Origin: Mycobacterium rhizamassiliense
Lineage (GTDB): Bacteria > Actinomycetota > Actinomycetes > Mycobacteriales > Mycobacteriaceae
Assembly (NCBI RefSeq): GCF_900157375.1
Contig: NZ_LT721901.1
Coordinates: forward strand, 490,365-554,364
DNA: 64,000 nt
Direction of reading: 5' to 3'
In this document: piece by piece, positions 26,587 through 36,809 of the stretch
How positions within the stretch are numbered: position 1 is the stretch's first letter
Layout of the letters: each line of letters opens with the position of its first letter
The notes under the pieces: model-generated
The model's input: only the letters and a program-made list of their open reading frames with translations
The model's database searches: none
Told to the model about the DNA's origin: nothing
Position numbers and translations under genes: made by a program

Positions 26587-28143
26587 CTACTCCCACTCGA
26601 TGGTGCCAGGCGGCTTGCTGGTGATGTCGAGCACCACGCGGTTCACCTCGCGGACCTCGTTGGTGATCCGGGTCGAGATGCGCTCCAGCACCTCGTAGGG
26701 CACCCGGGTCCAGTCGGCGGTCATGGCGTCCTCGCTGGACACCGGCCGCAGCACGATCGGGTGCCCGTAGGTGCGGCCGTCGCCCTGCACGCCGACCGAA
26801 CGGACGTCGCCCAGCAGCACCACCGGGCACTGCCAGATCTGGTTGTCCAGGCCCGCGGCCGTAAGCTCCTCGCGCGCAATCGAATCGGCTCGCCGCAGCG
26901 TGTCCAGCCGCTTCGCGGTGACCTCGCCGACGATCCGGATGCCCAGCCCGGGGCCCGGAAAGGGTTGGCGCCCAACGATTTCCTCGGGCAGACCCAACTC
27001 CCGGCCGACGGCGCGCACCTCGTCTTTGAACAGCAGCCGCAGCGGCTCGACGAGCTTGAATTTCAGGTCGTCGGGCAGCCCGCCGACGTTGTGGTGGCTC
27101 TTGATGTTCGCGGTCCCGCTGCCCCCGCCGGACTCCACCACGTCGGGATACAGCGTGCCCTGCACCAGGAAGTCGACCTCAGATCCGTCCCCCGCAATGT
27201 CTCGGACCGCACCCTCGAACGAGCGGATGAACTGCCGTCCGATGATCTTGCGCTTGCCCTCGGGGTTGGTCACCCCGGACAGCGCGTCGAGGAAAGTCTG
27301 CTCCGCGTCGACGGTGACCAGGTTGGCGCCGGTGGCCGCGACGAAATCGCGCTGCACCTGTGTGCGCTCGCCGGCGCGCAACAGCCCGTGGTCGACGAAG
27401 ACACACGTCAGCCGGTCACCGATGGCGCGCTGTACCAGCGCCGCGGCCACGGCCGAATCCACGCCACCGGACAGCCCGCAGATCGCGTGACCGTCGCCGA
27501 TCTGGGCGCGCACCTGCTCGACCAGCGCCTCGGCAATGTTGGCGGCCGTCCATTCGGCGCCCAGCCCGGCGAAGTCGTGCAGGAACCGGCTGAGCACCTG
27601 CTGCCCGTGCGGGCTGTGCATCACCTCGGGGTGGTACTGCACGCCGGCCAGGCGCCGCGCCCGATTTTCGAAGCCGGCGACGGTGGCCCCCGAACTGCTG
27701 GCCACCACGTCGAACCCTTCGGGTGCCGCGGTGACCGCGTCTCCGTGGCTCATCCAGACCGGCTGCACATCGGGCAGACCCGAATGCAGTTCGCCGCCAA
27801 GGACTTTCATCTCGGTGCGGCCGTATTCGCTGGTGCCGGTGTGGGCGACGGTCCCGCCCAGCGCCTGCGCCATCGCCTGAAACCCGTAGCAGATGCCGAA
27901 CACCGGCACGTCGAGGTCGAAGATCGCCGGATCCAATTGCGGGGCGCCCTCGGTGTACACGCTGGCCGGACCGCCAGACAGCACCAGCGCCAGCGGATGG
28001 CGGGCCTTGATCTCGTCGACGGAAGCGGTGTGCGGGATCACCTCCGAGAAGACCCGGGCCTCGCGCACCCGGCGGGCGATCAGCTGCGCGTATTGCGCAC
28101 CGAAGTCGACCACCAACACAGGCCGCGGCGAGGGTGCTTTCAC
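26587..28143 (-). CDS. guaA: GMP synthase (glutamine-hydrolysing)
   Basis: A 518-residue enzyme matching M. tuberculosis GuaA (Rv3396c), converting XMP to GMP. The N-terminal class I amidotransferase has the nucleophile in [15 protein letters not shown], and the ATP-pyrophosphatase has the P-loop [13 protein letters not shown]. The C-terminal dimerisation domain ends in the conserved PPGTIEWE. The start is placed at GTG 28143 ([20 protein letters not shown]), with no longer plausible start in register with the homologue. guaB2 and guaB3 lie 12 kb away in the same window. Confidence 0.92.
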   Translation of the reverse strand: MKAPSPRPVLVVDFGAQYAQLIARRVREARVFSEVIPHTASVDEIKARHPLALVLSGGPASVYTEGAPQLDPAIFDLDVPVFGICYGFQAMAQALGGTVAHTGTSEYGRTEMKVLGGELHSGLPDVQPVWMSHGDAVTAAPEGFDVVASSSGATVAGFENRARRLAGVQYHPEVMHSPHGQQVLSRFLHDFAGLGAEWTAANIAEALVEQVRAQIGDGHAICGLSGGVDSAVAAALVQRAIGDRLTCVFVDHGLLRAGERTQVQRDFVAATGANLVTVDAEQTFLDALSGVTNPEGKRKIIGRQFIRSFEGAVRDIAGDGSEVDFLVQGTLYPDVVESGGGSGTANIKSHHNVGGLPDDLKFKLVEPLRLLFKDEVRAVGRELGLPEEIVGRQPFPGPGLGIRIVGEVTAKRLDTLRRADSIAREELTAAGLDNQIWQCPVVLLGDVRSVGVQGDGRTYGHPIVLRPVSSEDAMTADWTRVPYEVLERISTRITNEVREVNRVVLDITSKPPGTIEWE

Positions 28144-28153
28144 GGCAGCGAGT

Positions 28154-28798
28154 CTAGTGGAGCGCAAACAGCGTCCGCACAGCCTCGACGTCACGCGCGT
28201 CGCCGGTGAATTCAAGACGCCGCAGGGCCGCCTTGCGCTTGGCCTCGGTGGCACCGAACCGGGCGGTGACCAGATCCGCAGCGCTGGCCGTCATCGTCAC
28301 CGAGGGCTCCTTGGCGGTGGCCGCCAGGCGGCCTTTCGTCACGGCGAATTCGAAACGGCGGCCGTCGATCTCGGCCCGGCACGTGATTTCCACACCGGCC
28401 GCGCTCACCCGGTCGAAGCCCAACAGGATGCCGGCGAGGAACCCGTTGAGGGGCGTCGCCCGGCCCGCATCGACCGGGTCCATGCGCTCCACGCCGAACA
28501 ACGCGATGCTCTGCAGGACGGGCAGCACCCGTCGCCAGCCCAGGTCGCTGAGCGTGTACACGGTGCGTCCGACCGGCGCGGGCAAGTCCGTGCGGTCGAC
28601 CAGCCCGGCATCCTGCAGCTCGTTGAGCCGCTCGGCGAGCAGATTTGTTGCGATGCCGGGCAGTTCAGCGCGCAGGTCGCCGTAGCGGCGGGCCCCTCCG
28701 ACCAGCTCGCGCAGGATCAGCAGGGTCCACCGCTCCCCCAGCACGTCGAGCCCGCGCGCGATCGGGCAGTTCTGGTTGTAGTTGCGGCGGGTCGGCAC
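28154..28798 (-). CDS. HxlR-family transcriptional regulator with C-terminal SCP2-like domain
   Basis: A 214-residue regulator. Residues 1-100 form an HxlR winged helix ([39 protein letters not shown] and GLVDR...VYTLSDLG). Residues 110-214 look like a small sterol-carrier/SCP2-type ligand pocket ([16 protein letters not shown]), an arrangement common in actinobacterial HxlR proteins. It is divergent from an MFS pump operon with only 72 bases between starts, so it most likely represses that operon and itself in response to a lipophilic ligand. Confidence 0.8.
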   Translation of the reverse strand: MPTRRNYNQNCPIARGLDVLGERWTLLILRELVGGARRYGDLRAELPGIATNLLAERLNELQDAGLVDRTDLPAPVGRTVYTLSDLGWRRVLPVLQSIALFGVERMDPVDAGRATPLNGFLAGILLGFDRVSAAGVEITCRAEIDGRRFEFAVTKGRLAATAKEPSVTMTASAADLVTARFGATEAKRKAALRRLEFTGDARDVEAVRTLFALH

Positions 28799-28870
28799 CC
28801 ACCCACCCTACCACTGCAGACATCTTTTTCCAGTTATTACTTGATTTGTTTGTCTAACAGCTTTACTGTC

Positions 28871-30415
28871 ATGTTCATGCGGACCTTCGCTCTCGCGGTC
28901 ATCTGCCTTTCCGTGTTCGTCATCAGCGTCGACGCGACCATCGTCAACGTCGCCCTGCCCACGTTGTCGCGCGAGCTGCATGCCGACACGGCCCAGCTGC
29001 AATGGATCGTCGACGCCTACACCCTGGTGATGTCCGGGCTGCTGTTGTCGGCCGGCAGCCTCAGCGACCGGTACGGCAGGCGGGGCTCGCTCGCGCTTGG
29101 GCTGGTACTGTTCGCCCTCACGTCAGGCGTTGCGGCGCAAGCACATTCGGCCGACCTGCTGATCGCCGCGCGGGCCGCCATGGGCGTGGGCGCCGCAGTG
29201 ATCTTCCCGACCACGCTGGGGCTGATCACCAACATCTTCACCGACCCCGTCCCGCGCGCCAAGGCGATCGGCCTGTGGGCCGCCATGGTCGGCATCGGGG
29301 TGGCGGTGGGGCCGATCAGCGGTGGCTGGTTGCTCGAACACTTCTGGTGGGGCGCGATTTTCATGGTGAACATCCCGGTCGCGGTGCTGGCCATCGCCGG
29401 CGGCCTGTTCGTGCCCACGTCGCGCGACCCCGCGGCGCCGCGCATCGACGTCCCCGGGCTGATCCTGTCCGCCGCGGGAGTCACCGCGCTGGTCTATACC
29501 GTCATCGAGGCGCCGACGTGGGGCTGGGCCAGCGTCCGGGCGGCGGCCGGCTTCGCCCTGGCGGCCGCCCTGCTCGCCGGCTTCGCGGCGTGGGAGCGCC
29601 GCAGCACCCACCCCATGCTGGACGTCTCGGTATTTCTCAACCGCCGGTTCTCCGGCGGCAGCCTGGCCATCACCGCCGGCTTTCTGACGTTGTTCGGGTT
29701 CATCTTCGTTATTACCCAGTACTTCCAATTCATCAAGGACTACAGCGCATTTCAGGCCGGTGTCCGACTGCTGCCGGTCGCCGCCTCCATCGCGCTGGCC
29801 AGCATCCTGGGTCCCCGGCTCGTCGAACGGATCGGCACCACCGCCGTCGTCGCGGGCGGCCTCGCGGTGTTCGCGGCCGGGCTGGCGTGGGCGTCCACCG
29901 CCGACGCGGCGACGCCGTATGACCAGATCGCCATGCAGATGCTGCTGCTCGGCGGCGGCCTCGGCCTGACGTTCGCGCCGGCCACCGAGGCGATCATGGG
30001 TTCGTTGCCCGCCGAGAAGGCGGGCGTCGGCTCGGCCGTCAACGACACCACCCGCGAACTCGGCGGCACCCTCGGCGTCGCGATCGTGGGCAGCGTCTTC
30101 GCGTCGGTGTACAGCGCCGGTATCGCCTCGGCCACCGCCCTGTCCGTGCTGCCCGCGGATATTCGCTCGGCGATGGGACGCTCAATCGCCCTGGCGCACA
30201 ACGTCATCGCGCAGCTTCCGCCGGACCGGATGACCGCGGTTCGCGGCGCCGTCAACCGCGCCTTCCTGGACGGCCTGCAGGCGGGCTCGCTGGTCTGCGC
30301 GGGCATCGCCCTGGGCTCGGCGGTCGTCGTCGCGTGGCTGCTGCCCGCCCGGGCCCAACAGGCCAACGCTTTGCCGCCCAACATCACTCGCAAGGAAAGG
30401 CAGCTCAACCCATGA
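28871..30415 (+). CDS. MFS drug transporter, DHA2 (14-helix) family
   Basis: A 514-residue membrane protein with about 14 helices and the family signatures DATIVNVALPTLSREL (motif D1 near residue 20), GSLSDRYGRRGSL (motif A) and a motif C-like stretch GIGVAVGPISGGWLLEHFWW. DHA2 proteins export drugs and other amphiphiles using the proton gradient. The start is ATG 28871 (MFMRTF); ATG 28877 is possible. Its stop overlaps the next gene by ATGA, and the operon continues with two methyltransferases. Confidence 0.85.
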   Translation: MFMRTFALAVICLSVFVISVDATIVNVALPTLSRELHADTAQLQWIVDAYTLVMSGLLLSAGSLSDRYGRRGSLALGLVLFALTSGVAAQAHSADLLIAARAAMGVGAAVIFPTTLGLITNIFTDPVPRAKAIGLWAAMVGIGVAVGPISGGWLLEHFWWGAIFMVNIPVAVLAIAGGLFVPTSRDPAAPRIDVPGLILSAAGVTALVYTVIEAPTWGWASVRAAAGFALAAALLAGFAAWERRSTHPMLDVSVFLNRRFSGGSLAITAGFLTLFGFIFVITQYFQFIKDYSAFQAGVRLLPVAASIALASILGPRLVERIGTTAVVAGGLAVFAAGLAWASTADAATPYDQIAMQMLLLGGGLGLTFAPATEAIMGSLPAEKAGVGSAVNDTTRELGGTLGVAIVGSVFASVYSAGIASATALSVLPADIRSAMGRSIALAHNVIAQLPPDRMTAVRGAVNRAFLDGLQAGSLVCAGIALGSAVVVAWLLPARAQQANALPPNITRKERQLNP

Positions 30416-31230
30416 CCGCAACCGAAAGCACCTACCTGCTCGGCCACGAGGACGCGGAGGTACAGCGCCTCCTGCTGCAGGGACGGCTCTACGACGACTA
30501 CACCGAGCATGCGCTGCGCCTGGCCGGGCTGCGACCGGGCATGCGGGTCCTCGACATCGGATCCGGGCCCGGCGACGTCTCCTTCGTCGCCGCCCGGCTG
30601 GTCGGGCCGACCGGGACCGTGCTGGGAGTCGACGCCGCGCCCGAGATGGTCGGCCTGGCCCGCGCCCGCGCTTCCGAAAAAGGCTTTACAACAACGCATT
30701 TCGTGAACGCCACCATCGACTCCCTCGCGCTGGACGAGCCGGTCGACGCGGTCATCGGCCGGTTGATCCTGATGCACCTGCCCGACCCGGCCGCCACGTT
30801 GCGCCAGCTCAGCTCGTGGGTGCGCCCCGGTGGCCTGATCGTGTTCTCGGAGAACGACATCGCCGCCACCCAAAGCATCCCGGAGATCCCGCTCTTCGCG
30901 CGCACTGCGGCGGCAATCACCCGCGCCTTCGAAGCCCTGGGACTCAGCGCGCGGTTCGGCACCACCCTGCACTCCGTCTTCGCCGACGCCGGTCTGGGCA
31001 CCCCGCGGCTGACCGTGGGCACCCCGATGGGCACCGCCGCCGACACCGACGTCCTCGCCTACGCCGCCGAAGTGTGGCGGCTGGTATCCCCCGTCGCGCA
31101 ACAGCACGGCTTCGCCATCGACGAGGTCGCCGACATCGACAACTTCGTTCCGCTGTTGCGCAACCAGGTGCGGGCGGCCGACGCGGTCGTCATGATGCCG
31201 CCGATGATCACGGCGTGGGTGCAGAAATGA
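30412..31230 (+). CDS. SAM-dependent methyltransferase (first of a tandem pair)
   Basis: A 272-residue class I methyltransferase: motif I VLDIGSGPGDVSFVAARLVG (about 45-64), LGVDAAPEMVGLARARA (post-I) and WVRPGGLIVFSEND (post-III). It resembles small-molecule (UbiE/menaquinone-like) methyltransferases rather than RNA enzymes. It overlaps the MFS stop and the next methyltransferase start by 4 bases each, so the three proteins are translationally coupled. The substrate is unknown; modification followed by export is the simplest reading. Confidence 0.8.
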   Translation: MTATESTYLLGHEDAEVQRLLLQGRLYDDYTEHALRLAGLRPGMRVLDIGSGPGDVSFVAARLVGPTGTVLGVDAAPEMVGLARARASEKGFTTTHFVNATIDSLALDEPVDAVIGRLILMHLPDPAATLRQLSSWVRPGGLIVFSENDIAATQSIPEIPLFARTAAAITRAFEALGLSARFGTTLHSVFADAGLGTPRLTVGTPMGTAADTDVLAYAAEVWRLVSPVAQQHGFAIDEVADIDNFVPLLRNQVRAADAVVMMPPMITAWVQK

Positions 31231-32033
31231 ACGACACCATCGAAACCCAGTATTCGACCGGCCTGTCGCGGCGCAACATCGGGCAGGCCCTGATCGGCGC
31301 GGGAAAGGATCTCGAGCACCTGGCGCCGGCCGACCTGGGCATGCTGGAGGACTTCCACACCATGGGCCGCATCGCCACCCGCCAACTGGTCGATCTGGCC
31401 GGGCTCACCAGCGACAGTTCGGTGCTCGACGCGGGCAGCGGGATCGGCGGCACCGCCCGCTACGTCGCCGATACCTTCGGCAGCCCGGTCACCGCGGTGG
31501 ACCTCACCGACGAATATTGCGAAACCCACCGCTGGCTGAACGCACTCGTCGGGCTCGGCGACCGGATCACGGTGCAGCAGGGCGACGTCACCACGCTCCC
31601 CTTCGCCGACGGCGCCTTCGACATCGTGATCAGCCAGCACGTGCAGATGAACATCGCGGACAAAGCCCGCCTCTACGGCGAAGCCCGCCGGGTGCTGGTT
31701 CCCAATGGACGACTTGCCTTGTGGGACATCACTATTGGTGATCCTGGCGAACTCGACTATCCCCTGCCGTGGGCCGATCGACCCGCACGCAGCCATCTGG
31801 TCACGCCGGACCAGTTGCGCGCCGTCATCGAATCCGCCGGGTTCACCTTCGCGCACTGGAACGACCTCACCGACCAGGCGGGCGCGCTCATGCAAGCAAT
31901 GCTCGCGCAGCCGCCAAGCCCGCTGGGCCTGCACGCATTCGTCGCCGACTTCGCGCAGAAGGCCGAAAACCTGACGGCAGCGCTCTCGGATGGACGGCTG
32001 CGGGTCATCCAAGGAGTCGCGCGGGCGGAGTAA
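31227..32033 (+). CDS. SAM-dependent methyltransferase (second of a tandem pair)
   Basis: A 268-residue class I methyltransferase similar to the sarcosine/dimethylglycine and tocopherol-type enzymes. Motif I is VLDAGSGIGGTARYVADTFG (about 67-86), followed by VTAVDLTDEY and VLVPNGRLALWDITIGDPG. It is not a close copy of the preceding methyltransferase, so the pair is not a recent duplication. It is last in the HxlR-controlled cassette, and a gap of 70 bases separates it from the Rv3400-like gene. Confidence 0.8.
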   Translation: MNDTIETQYSTGLSRRNIGQALIGAGKDLEHLAPADLGMLEDFHTMGRIATRQLVDLAGLTSDSSVLDAGSGIGGTARYVADTFGSPVTAVDLTDEYCETHRWLNALVGLGDRITVQQGDVTTLPFADGAFDIVISQHVQMNIADKARLYGEARRVLVPNGRLALWDITIGDPGELDYPLPWADRPARSHLVTPDQLRAVIESAGFTFAHWNDLTDQAGALMQAMLAQPPSPLGLHAFVADFAQKAENLTAALSDGRLRVIQGVARAE

Positions 32034-32103
32034 ACATCCTGGGTGATCGCTGGCGGGGCACGGGCAAGCATGGTGAAGTGGGTAGCGCCCGACTACTTCG
32101 ACA

Positions 32104-32874
32104 GTGAGGATCCCTGTGCTGGGTCTGCCAGAGAAGGTGCACGCCTGCCTGTTCGACCTCGACGGCGTGCTGACCGACACCGCTAGCGTGCACACCAAGG
32201 CGTGGAAGGCCATGTTCGACGCCTTCTTGTCCGAACGGGCCAAGCGCACCGGAGACAAGTTCGTCCCGTTCGACGCGGCGTCGGACTATCGCCAATATGT
32301 GGACGGCAAGAAGCGCGAGGACGGGGTCCGTTCGTTCCTGGACAGCCGCGGAATCGAACTGCCCGACGGCAGCCCCGACGACGCGGACGACGCGGACACC
32401 GTCTACGGCCTGGGCAACCGCAAGAACGACATGTTCCAAAAAGTGCTCGAAAAAGACGGCGTCGAGGTCTTCGACGGGTCGCGGCGCTACCTGGAGGCGG
32501 TGTCGGCGGCCGGGCTCGGCATCGCCGTCGTGTCGTCGAGCGCCAACACCCGCGAGGTGCTCGAGATCACCGGCCTGGACCGGTTCGTCCAGCAGCGCGT
32601 GGACGGCGTCACGCTGCGCGAGGAACACATCAAGGGCAAGCCGGCACCCGACTCCTACCTGCGCGGGGCGGAGCTGCTCGGCGTCGCCCCCGACGCGGCC
32701 GCGGTCTTCGAGGACGCGTTATCGGGCGTGGCGGCCGGTCGTGCCGGTAACTTCGGCTTCGTGGTAGGAGTCGACAGAGTGGGCCAGGCCGAAGATCTCC
32801 GCAAGAACGGCGCGGACGTCGTGGTGACCGATCTCGCCGAATTGCTAGAGGATTCAACCGAGGACAAGTCGTGA
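32104..32874 (+). CDS. HAD-superfamily beta-phosphoglucomutase-like protein (Rv3400-like)
   Basis: A 256-residue HAD hydrolase/mutase with the nucleophile motif [14 protein letters not shown] (about 16-29), motif II SSSANT, lysine in GKPAPDSYL and motif [13 protein letters not shown]. It matches Rv3400. With the downstream GH65 phosphorylase (GTGA overlap at 32871-32874) it would convert beta-glucose-1-phosphate released from a disaccharide into glucose-6-phosphate. The start is GTG 32104. Confidence 0.87.
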   Translation: MRIPVLGLPEKVHACLFDLDGVLTDTASVHTKAWKAMFDAFLSERAKRTGDKFVPFDAASDYRQYVDGKKREDGVRSFLDSRGIELPDGSPDDADDADTVYGLGNRKNDMFQKVLEKDGVEVFDGSRRYLEAVSAAGLGIAVVSSSANTREVLEITGLDRFVQQRVDGVTLREEHIKGKPAPDSYLRGAELLGVAPDAAAVFEDALSGVAAGRAGNFGFVVGVDRVGQAEDLRKNGADVVVTDLAELLEDSTEDKS

Positions 32875-35243
32875 TCACCCAGGAGGCCTTCCCCGTCGAG
32901 CCGTGGGCGGTCCGCGAGACGCGGCTCGACCTCAACCTGATCGCGCAGTCGGAATCGCTGTTTGCCTTGTCCAACGGGCACATTGGGTTGCGCGGCAACC
33001 TCGACGAGGGTGAGCCGCACGGTCTGCCGGGCACGTATCTGAACTCCTTCTACGAAATCCGGCCGCTGCCGTACGCCGAGGCGGGCTACGGATATCCGGA
33101 AGCCGGCCAGACCGTCGTCGACGTCACCAACGGCAAGATCATTCGCCTATTCGTGGAGGACGAGCCGTTCGACGTGCGGTACGGCAACCTGATCTCCCAC
33201 GAGCGCTGTCTCGACCTGCGCGCCGGGACGCTGACCCGGTGCGCGCAGTGGAGTTCGCCGGCGGGCAAGGAGGTCAAGGTGACCTCGACCCGGCTGGTGT
33301 CGCTGGCCAATCGCAGCGTCGCCGCCATCGAGTACATCGTCGAGGCGGTCGGCGATTTCGTGCGGGTGACCGTGCAATCGGAACTGGTCACCAACGAGGA
33401 CCAGCCGCAGACCTCGGCCGACCCCCGAGTGTCGGCCATCCTGGACAACCCGCTGGAGGCCGTCGAGCACGACGCCCAGGAGCGTGGCGCGGTGCTCATG
33501 CACCGAACCCGGGCCAGCGCGCTGATGATGGCGGCCGGGATGGACCACGAGGTCGAGGTGCCCGGGCGGGTCGAGGTCAGCACCGACGCGCGTCCCGACC
33601 TGGCCCGGACCACCGTCATCTGCGGGCTGCGGCCGGGCCAGAAGCTGCGCATCGTCAAATACCTCGCGTACGGCTGGTCCAGCCAGCGCTCCCGGCCCGC
33701 GGTGCGCGACCAGGTCGCCGCCGCGATGCACAGCGCCCGGTACAGCGGGTGGGAGGGGCTGCTAAAGGCGCAGCGGGAGTACCTCGACGACTTCTGGGAG
33801 AACGCGGACGTCGAGGTCGAGGGCGACTCCGAATCCCAGCAGGCCGTGCGGTTCGGGCTGTTTCACCTGGTGCAGGCCAGCGCCCGCGCCGAGCGCCGCG
33901 CGATCCCCAGCAAGGGGCTCACCGGAACCGGTTACGACGGCCACGCCTTCTGGGACACCGAGGGCTACGTCCTGCCGGTGCTGACCTACACGTTGCCGCA
34001 CGCCGTCGCCGACTCGCTGCGGTGGCGGGCGTCGACGCTGGACCTGGCCCAGGACCGCGCCGCCGAACTCGGGCTGAAGGGCGCCAGCTTCCCCTGGCGG
34101 ACCATCCGCGGGCAGGAGTGTTCGGCGTACTGGCCGGCCGGCACCGCGGCCTTCCACATCAACGCCGACATCGCGATGGCCTTCGAGCGCTACCGCGTCG
34201 TCACCGGCGACCACGACCTAGAGCGGGACTGCGGCGTCACGGTGCTGGTCGAGACGGCCCGGCTGTGGATGTCGCTCGGGCACCACGACCGGCACGGCGT
34301 CTGGCACATCGAGGGCATCACCGGGCCCGACGAGTACACGGCGATCGTCCGCGACAACGTGTTCACCAACCTGATGGCCGCGCACAACCTGCACACCGCC
34401 GCCGAGGCGTGCAACCGTCACCCGGAGGCCGCCGAGCTCATGGGCGTCACGTCCGAGGAGACCGCGGCCTGGCGCGACGCCGCCGACGCCGTCAACATCC
34501 CCTACGACGAGGAACTCGGCGTCCACCAGCAGTGCGAGGGATTCACGAAGTTCGCCGAGTGGGATTTCGAGAAGGACAACAAATACCCGTTGCTGCTGCA
34601 CGAGGCCTATGTGCGGCTGTACCCCGCGCAGGTGATCAAGCAGGCCGACCTGGTGCTGGCGATGCAGTGGCAGAGCCACGCGTTCACTCCCGAGCAGAAG
34701 GCGCGCAACGTCGACTACTACGAGCGCCGCATGGTGCGCGACTCGTCGCTGTCGGCGTGCTCGCAGGCGGTGATGTGCGCCGACGTCGGGCATCTGGAGC
34801 TCGCCCACGACTACGCGTACGAGGCCGCGCTGATCGACCTGCGCGACCTGCACAGCAATACCCGCGACGGCTTGCACATGGCCTCGCTGGCCGGCGCCTG
34901 GACGGCGATCGTCGGCGGCTTCGGCGGACTGCGCGACGACGAGGGCATCCTGGCGTTGGATCCCCAACTGCCCGACGGCATTTCGCGGCTGCGGTTCCGG
35001 GTGCGCTGGCGGGATTTCCGGGTGACGGTCGACGCCAACCACCGCGACGTCACCTACACCGTGCGCGACGGGCCGGGCGGCGAGCTGGTGATCCGGCATG
35101 CGGGCGAGGACGTCACGCTGACCACGGAGGCGCCGACGACCATCGCGGTGCACAGGCGCACGCCGCTGCTGCCGCCACCGCCTCAGCCCAAGGGGCGCGA
35201 GCCCATGCACCGGTCCCTAGCCAAAGAGAAGACGCACCGCTAG
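32871..35243 (+). CDS. Glycoside hydrolase family 65 disaccharide phosphorylase (Rv3401-like)
   Basis: A 790-residue GH65 enzyme matching Rv3401. The N-terminal beta-sandwich (residues 1-270) contains [13 protein letters not shown], and the alpha/alpha-barrel contains [15 protein letters not shown] and the catalytic-acid region [15 protein letters not shown] (Glu in GPDEY). The family phosphorolyses trehalose, maltose or kojibiose to beta-glucose-1-phosphate. Fusion-like coupling to the upstream mutase gene supports a disaccharide recycling role; the exact sugar cannot be read from the sequence. Confidence 0.87.
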   Translation: MITQEAFPVEPWAVRETRLDLNLIAQSESLFALSNGHIGLRGNLDEGEPHGLPGTYLNSFYEIRPLPYAEAGYGYPEAGQTVVDVTNGKIIRLFVEDEPFDVRYGNLISHERCLDLRAGTLTRCAQWSSPAGKEVKVTSTRLVSLANRSVAAIEYIVEAVGDFVRVTVQSELVTNEDQPQTSADPRVSAILDNPLEAVEHDAQERGAVLMHRTRASALMMAAGMDHEVEVPGRVEVSTDARPDLARTTVICGLRPGQKLRIVKYLAYGWSSQRSRPAVRDQVAAAMHSARYSGWEGLLKAQREYLDDFWENADVEVEGDSESQQAVRFGLFHLVQASARAERRAIPSKGLTGTGYDGHAFWDTEGYVLPVLTYTLPHAVADSLRWRASTLDLAQDRAAELGLKGASFPWRTIRGQECSAYWPAGTAAFHINADIAMAFERYRVVTGDHDLERDCGVTVLVETARLWMSLGHHDRHGVWHIEGITGPDEYTAIVRDNVFTNLMAAHNLHTAAEACNRHPEAAELMGVTSEETAAWRDAADAVNIPYDEELGVHQQCEGFTKFAEWDFEKDNKYPLLLHEAYVRLYPAQVIKQADLVLAMQWQSHAFTPEQKARNVDYYERRMVRDSSLSACSQAVMCADVGHLELAHDYAYEAALIDLRDLHSNTRDGLHMASLAGAWTAIVGGFGGLRDDEGILALDPQLPDGISRLRFRVRWRDFRVTVDANHRDVTYTVRDGPGGELVIRHAGEDVTLTTEAPTTIAVHRRTPLLPPPPQPKGREPMHRSLAKEKTHR

Positions 35244-35247
35244 GACC

Positions 35248-35829
35248 CTAGGGCGGAGTTGTCGCCGGACTGAGAATCCGGCCTACTTCCTTGCGCACGA
35301 CCTCGCGTATTTCCTCCTCCGTAAGTTCGTCGAGCCCGGTGGCCGAACGCAGGATCGGCGCGAAGAGCCGCCAACCGAATTGCAGGGCGAGGCCGTTGGC
35401 GACCGCCAGCCGCGCGCTGACGTCGTCGCCGTGCACCGGTCGCACCCAATCGATCAGGGTCGTGATGTTGGGGAAGCGCTTCTGTAGCTGAGCGGCCGGA
35501 TACCCGTCGAGCAGCGTGCGCGCCATCACCCGCATCTGCAGGTCCATCGCCTGATCCCGCTCGTCGACCGGCGCACCTGCGCTCAATACCTCGGTCAGGC
35601 TGGTACCCAGGTGGTCCAGCACGGCACCGACCAGCTGGTCCTTGGTGCCGAAGTGCCGAAATACCAGTCCGTGGTTGACCTTCGCGCGGGCGGCGATGTC
35701 GCGGATCGACGTCGCGGCGGGCCCACGCTCGGCGAACAGTCCGGTGGCGGCCTCCAGGATCGCCGCCGCCACCTCTTCGCGCCCGGTCGGAATCTCGCTT
35801 TGCGGGGCCCTTGCGGATTGTGTAGTCAT
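35248..35829 (-). CDS. TetR-family repressor (Rv3405c-like)
   Basis: A 193-residue TetR regulator. The N-terminal helix-turn-helix reads TSIRDIAARAKVNHGLVFRHFGTKDQLVG (about 41-69), and the C-terminal half is a ligand and dimer domain. It matches Rv3405c, whose loss raises expression of the neighbouring Rv3406 in M. tuberculosis and gives resistance to some DprE1 inhibitors that Rv3406 oxidises. A perfect 7-4-7 palindrome lies between the two divergent starts and is the probable operator. The stop is 4 bases from the convergent GH65 gene stop. Confidence 0.85.
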   Translation of the reverse strand: MTTQSARAPQSEIPTGREEVAAAILEAATGLFAERGPAATSIRDIAARAKVNHGLVFRHFGTKDQLVGAVLDHLGTSLTEVLSAGAPVDERDQAMDLQMRVMARTLLDGYPAAQLQKRFPNITTLIDWVRPVHGDDVSARLAVANGLALQFGWRLFAPILRSATGLDELTEEEIREVVRKEVGRILSPATTPP

Positions 35830-35845
35830 GTGTCTACAGTAGTCG

Positions 35846-35863
35846 TGTAGTCGATTGACTACA
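35846..35863. promoter_or_regulatory. Probable TetR operator for the Rv3405c/Rv3406-like pair
   Basis: TGTAGTC and GACTACA form a perfect inverted repeat around GATT, midway between the divergent starts (35829 and 35892). A second, weaker TGTAG/CTACA pair lies at 35821-35838, overlapping the repressor start. The location suits simultaneous repression of both genes. Confidence 0.75.
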
Positions 35864-35891
35864 GTGTCATATCGGGAAAAGAGACGAAAAA

Positions 35892-36809
35892 ATGACGAAC
35901 TCAGTCACCGTCACCAAGCTCGGCAGCCGGATCGGCGCCCGCATCGATGGCGTCCGGCTCAGCGGCAACCTGGATCAGGCCTCGGTCGACGAGATCCACT
36001 GGGCGCTGCTGAGCCACAAGGTGATCTTCTTCCGCGGTCAGCACCACCTCGACGACGCCGAACAGCTGGCCTTCGCCAGCTTGCTGGGCACCCCGATCGG
36101 CCACCCGTCCGCGCTGATGGCCACCGAGGGCGCGCCGACCATCACGCCGATCGACTCCGAACACGGCAAGGCCAACCGCTGGCACACCGACGTCACCTTC
36201 GCCGCGAACTACCCGGCGGCCTCGATCCTGCGTGCGGTGAAGCTGCCCAGCTATGGCGGTTCGACGCTGTGGGCCTCGACCGTGGCGGCCTATGCCGACC
36301 TGCCCGAACCGCTCAAGCGGATGGCCGACAACCTGTGGGCGGTGCACAGCAACCGCTACGACTACATCGCCGAGGAAGCGCAGGCGATGTGGACCGACAA
36401 CCAGCGCCTGTTTCGGCAGCTGTTCGAAAAACCGGACTTCCGCACCGAGCACCCGGTGGTGCGGGTGCACCCGGAGACCGGTGAACGCAGCCTGCTCGCC
36501 GGCGACTTCGTGCGCAACTTCAGCGGGCTGGACCGCCACGAATCGGATGCGCTGTTCGTTCTACTACAACGCCGAATCACGTTGCCGGAGAACACTATTC
36601 ACTGGAACTGGGCGGACGGCGACGTCGCCATCTGGGACAACCGGTCGACCCAGCACCGGGCCGTCGACGACTACGACGACGAGCCCCGTCTGATGCATCG
36701 CGTGACCCTGATGGGCGATGTGCCCGTCAACGTCTATGGGGAACGGAGCCGAATCCTCAACGGCGCACCACTTGAGGTGCCGCGCGGCCGGTTGACCTGC
36801 GTCAGCTGA
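35892..36809 (+). CDS. Fe(II)/2-oxoglutarate-dependent alkyl sulfatase, TauD family (Rv3406-like)
   Basis: A 305-residue TauD/AtsK-like dioxygenase. The iron triad is visible as NRWHTDVTF (His and Asp, about 96-104) and [10 protein letters not shown] (His, about 255), with the 2-oxoglutarate-binding Arg shortly after in [10 protein letters not shown]. The M. tuberculosis homologue Rv3406 oxidatively cleaves alkyl sulfates such as 2-ethylhexyl sulfate to aldehyde and sulfate. The start is the ATG after AGACGAAAAA. It is divergent from its repressor; the 3' end overlaps the choD end by 8 bases. Confidence 0.87.
   Translation: MTNSVTVTKLGSRIGARIDGVRLSGNLDQASVDEIHWALLSHKVIFFRGQHHLDDAEQLAFASLLGTPIGHPSALMATEGAPTITPIDSEHGKANRWHTDVTFAANYPAASILRAVKLPSYGGSTLWASTVAAYADLPEPLKRMADNLWAVHSNRYDYIAEEAQAMWTDNQRLFRQLFEKPDFRTEHPVVRVHPETGERSLLAGDFVRNFSGLDRHESDALFVLLQRRITLPENTIHWNWADGDVAIWDNRSTQHRAVDDYDDEPRLMHRVTLMGDVPVNVYGERSRILNGAPLEVPRGRLTCVS

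Noticed and set aside
27893-28870. In-frame extension of the MFS transporter by 326 codons
   Set aside because: It runs antisense through guaA and the HxlR gene with no protein-like character; the membrane protein starts at 28871.
28799-28870. An HxlR operator palindrome in the HxlR-MFS gap
   Set aside because: I found only weak partial symmetry (GTTA ... TAAC) with no convincing inverted repeat.
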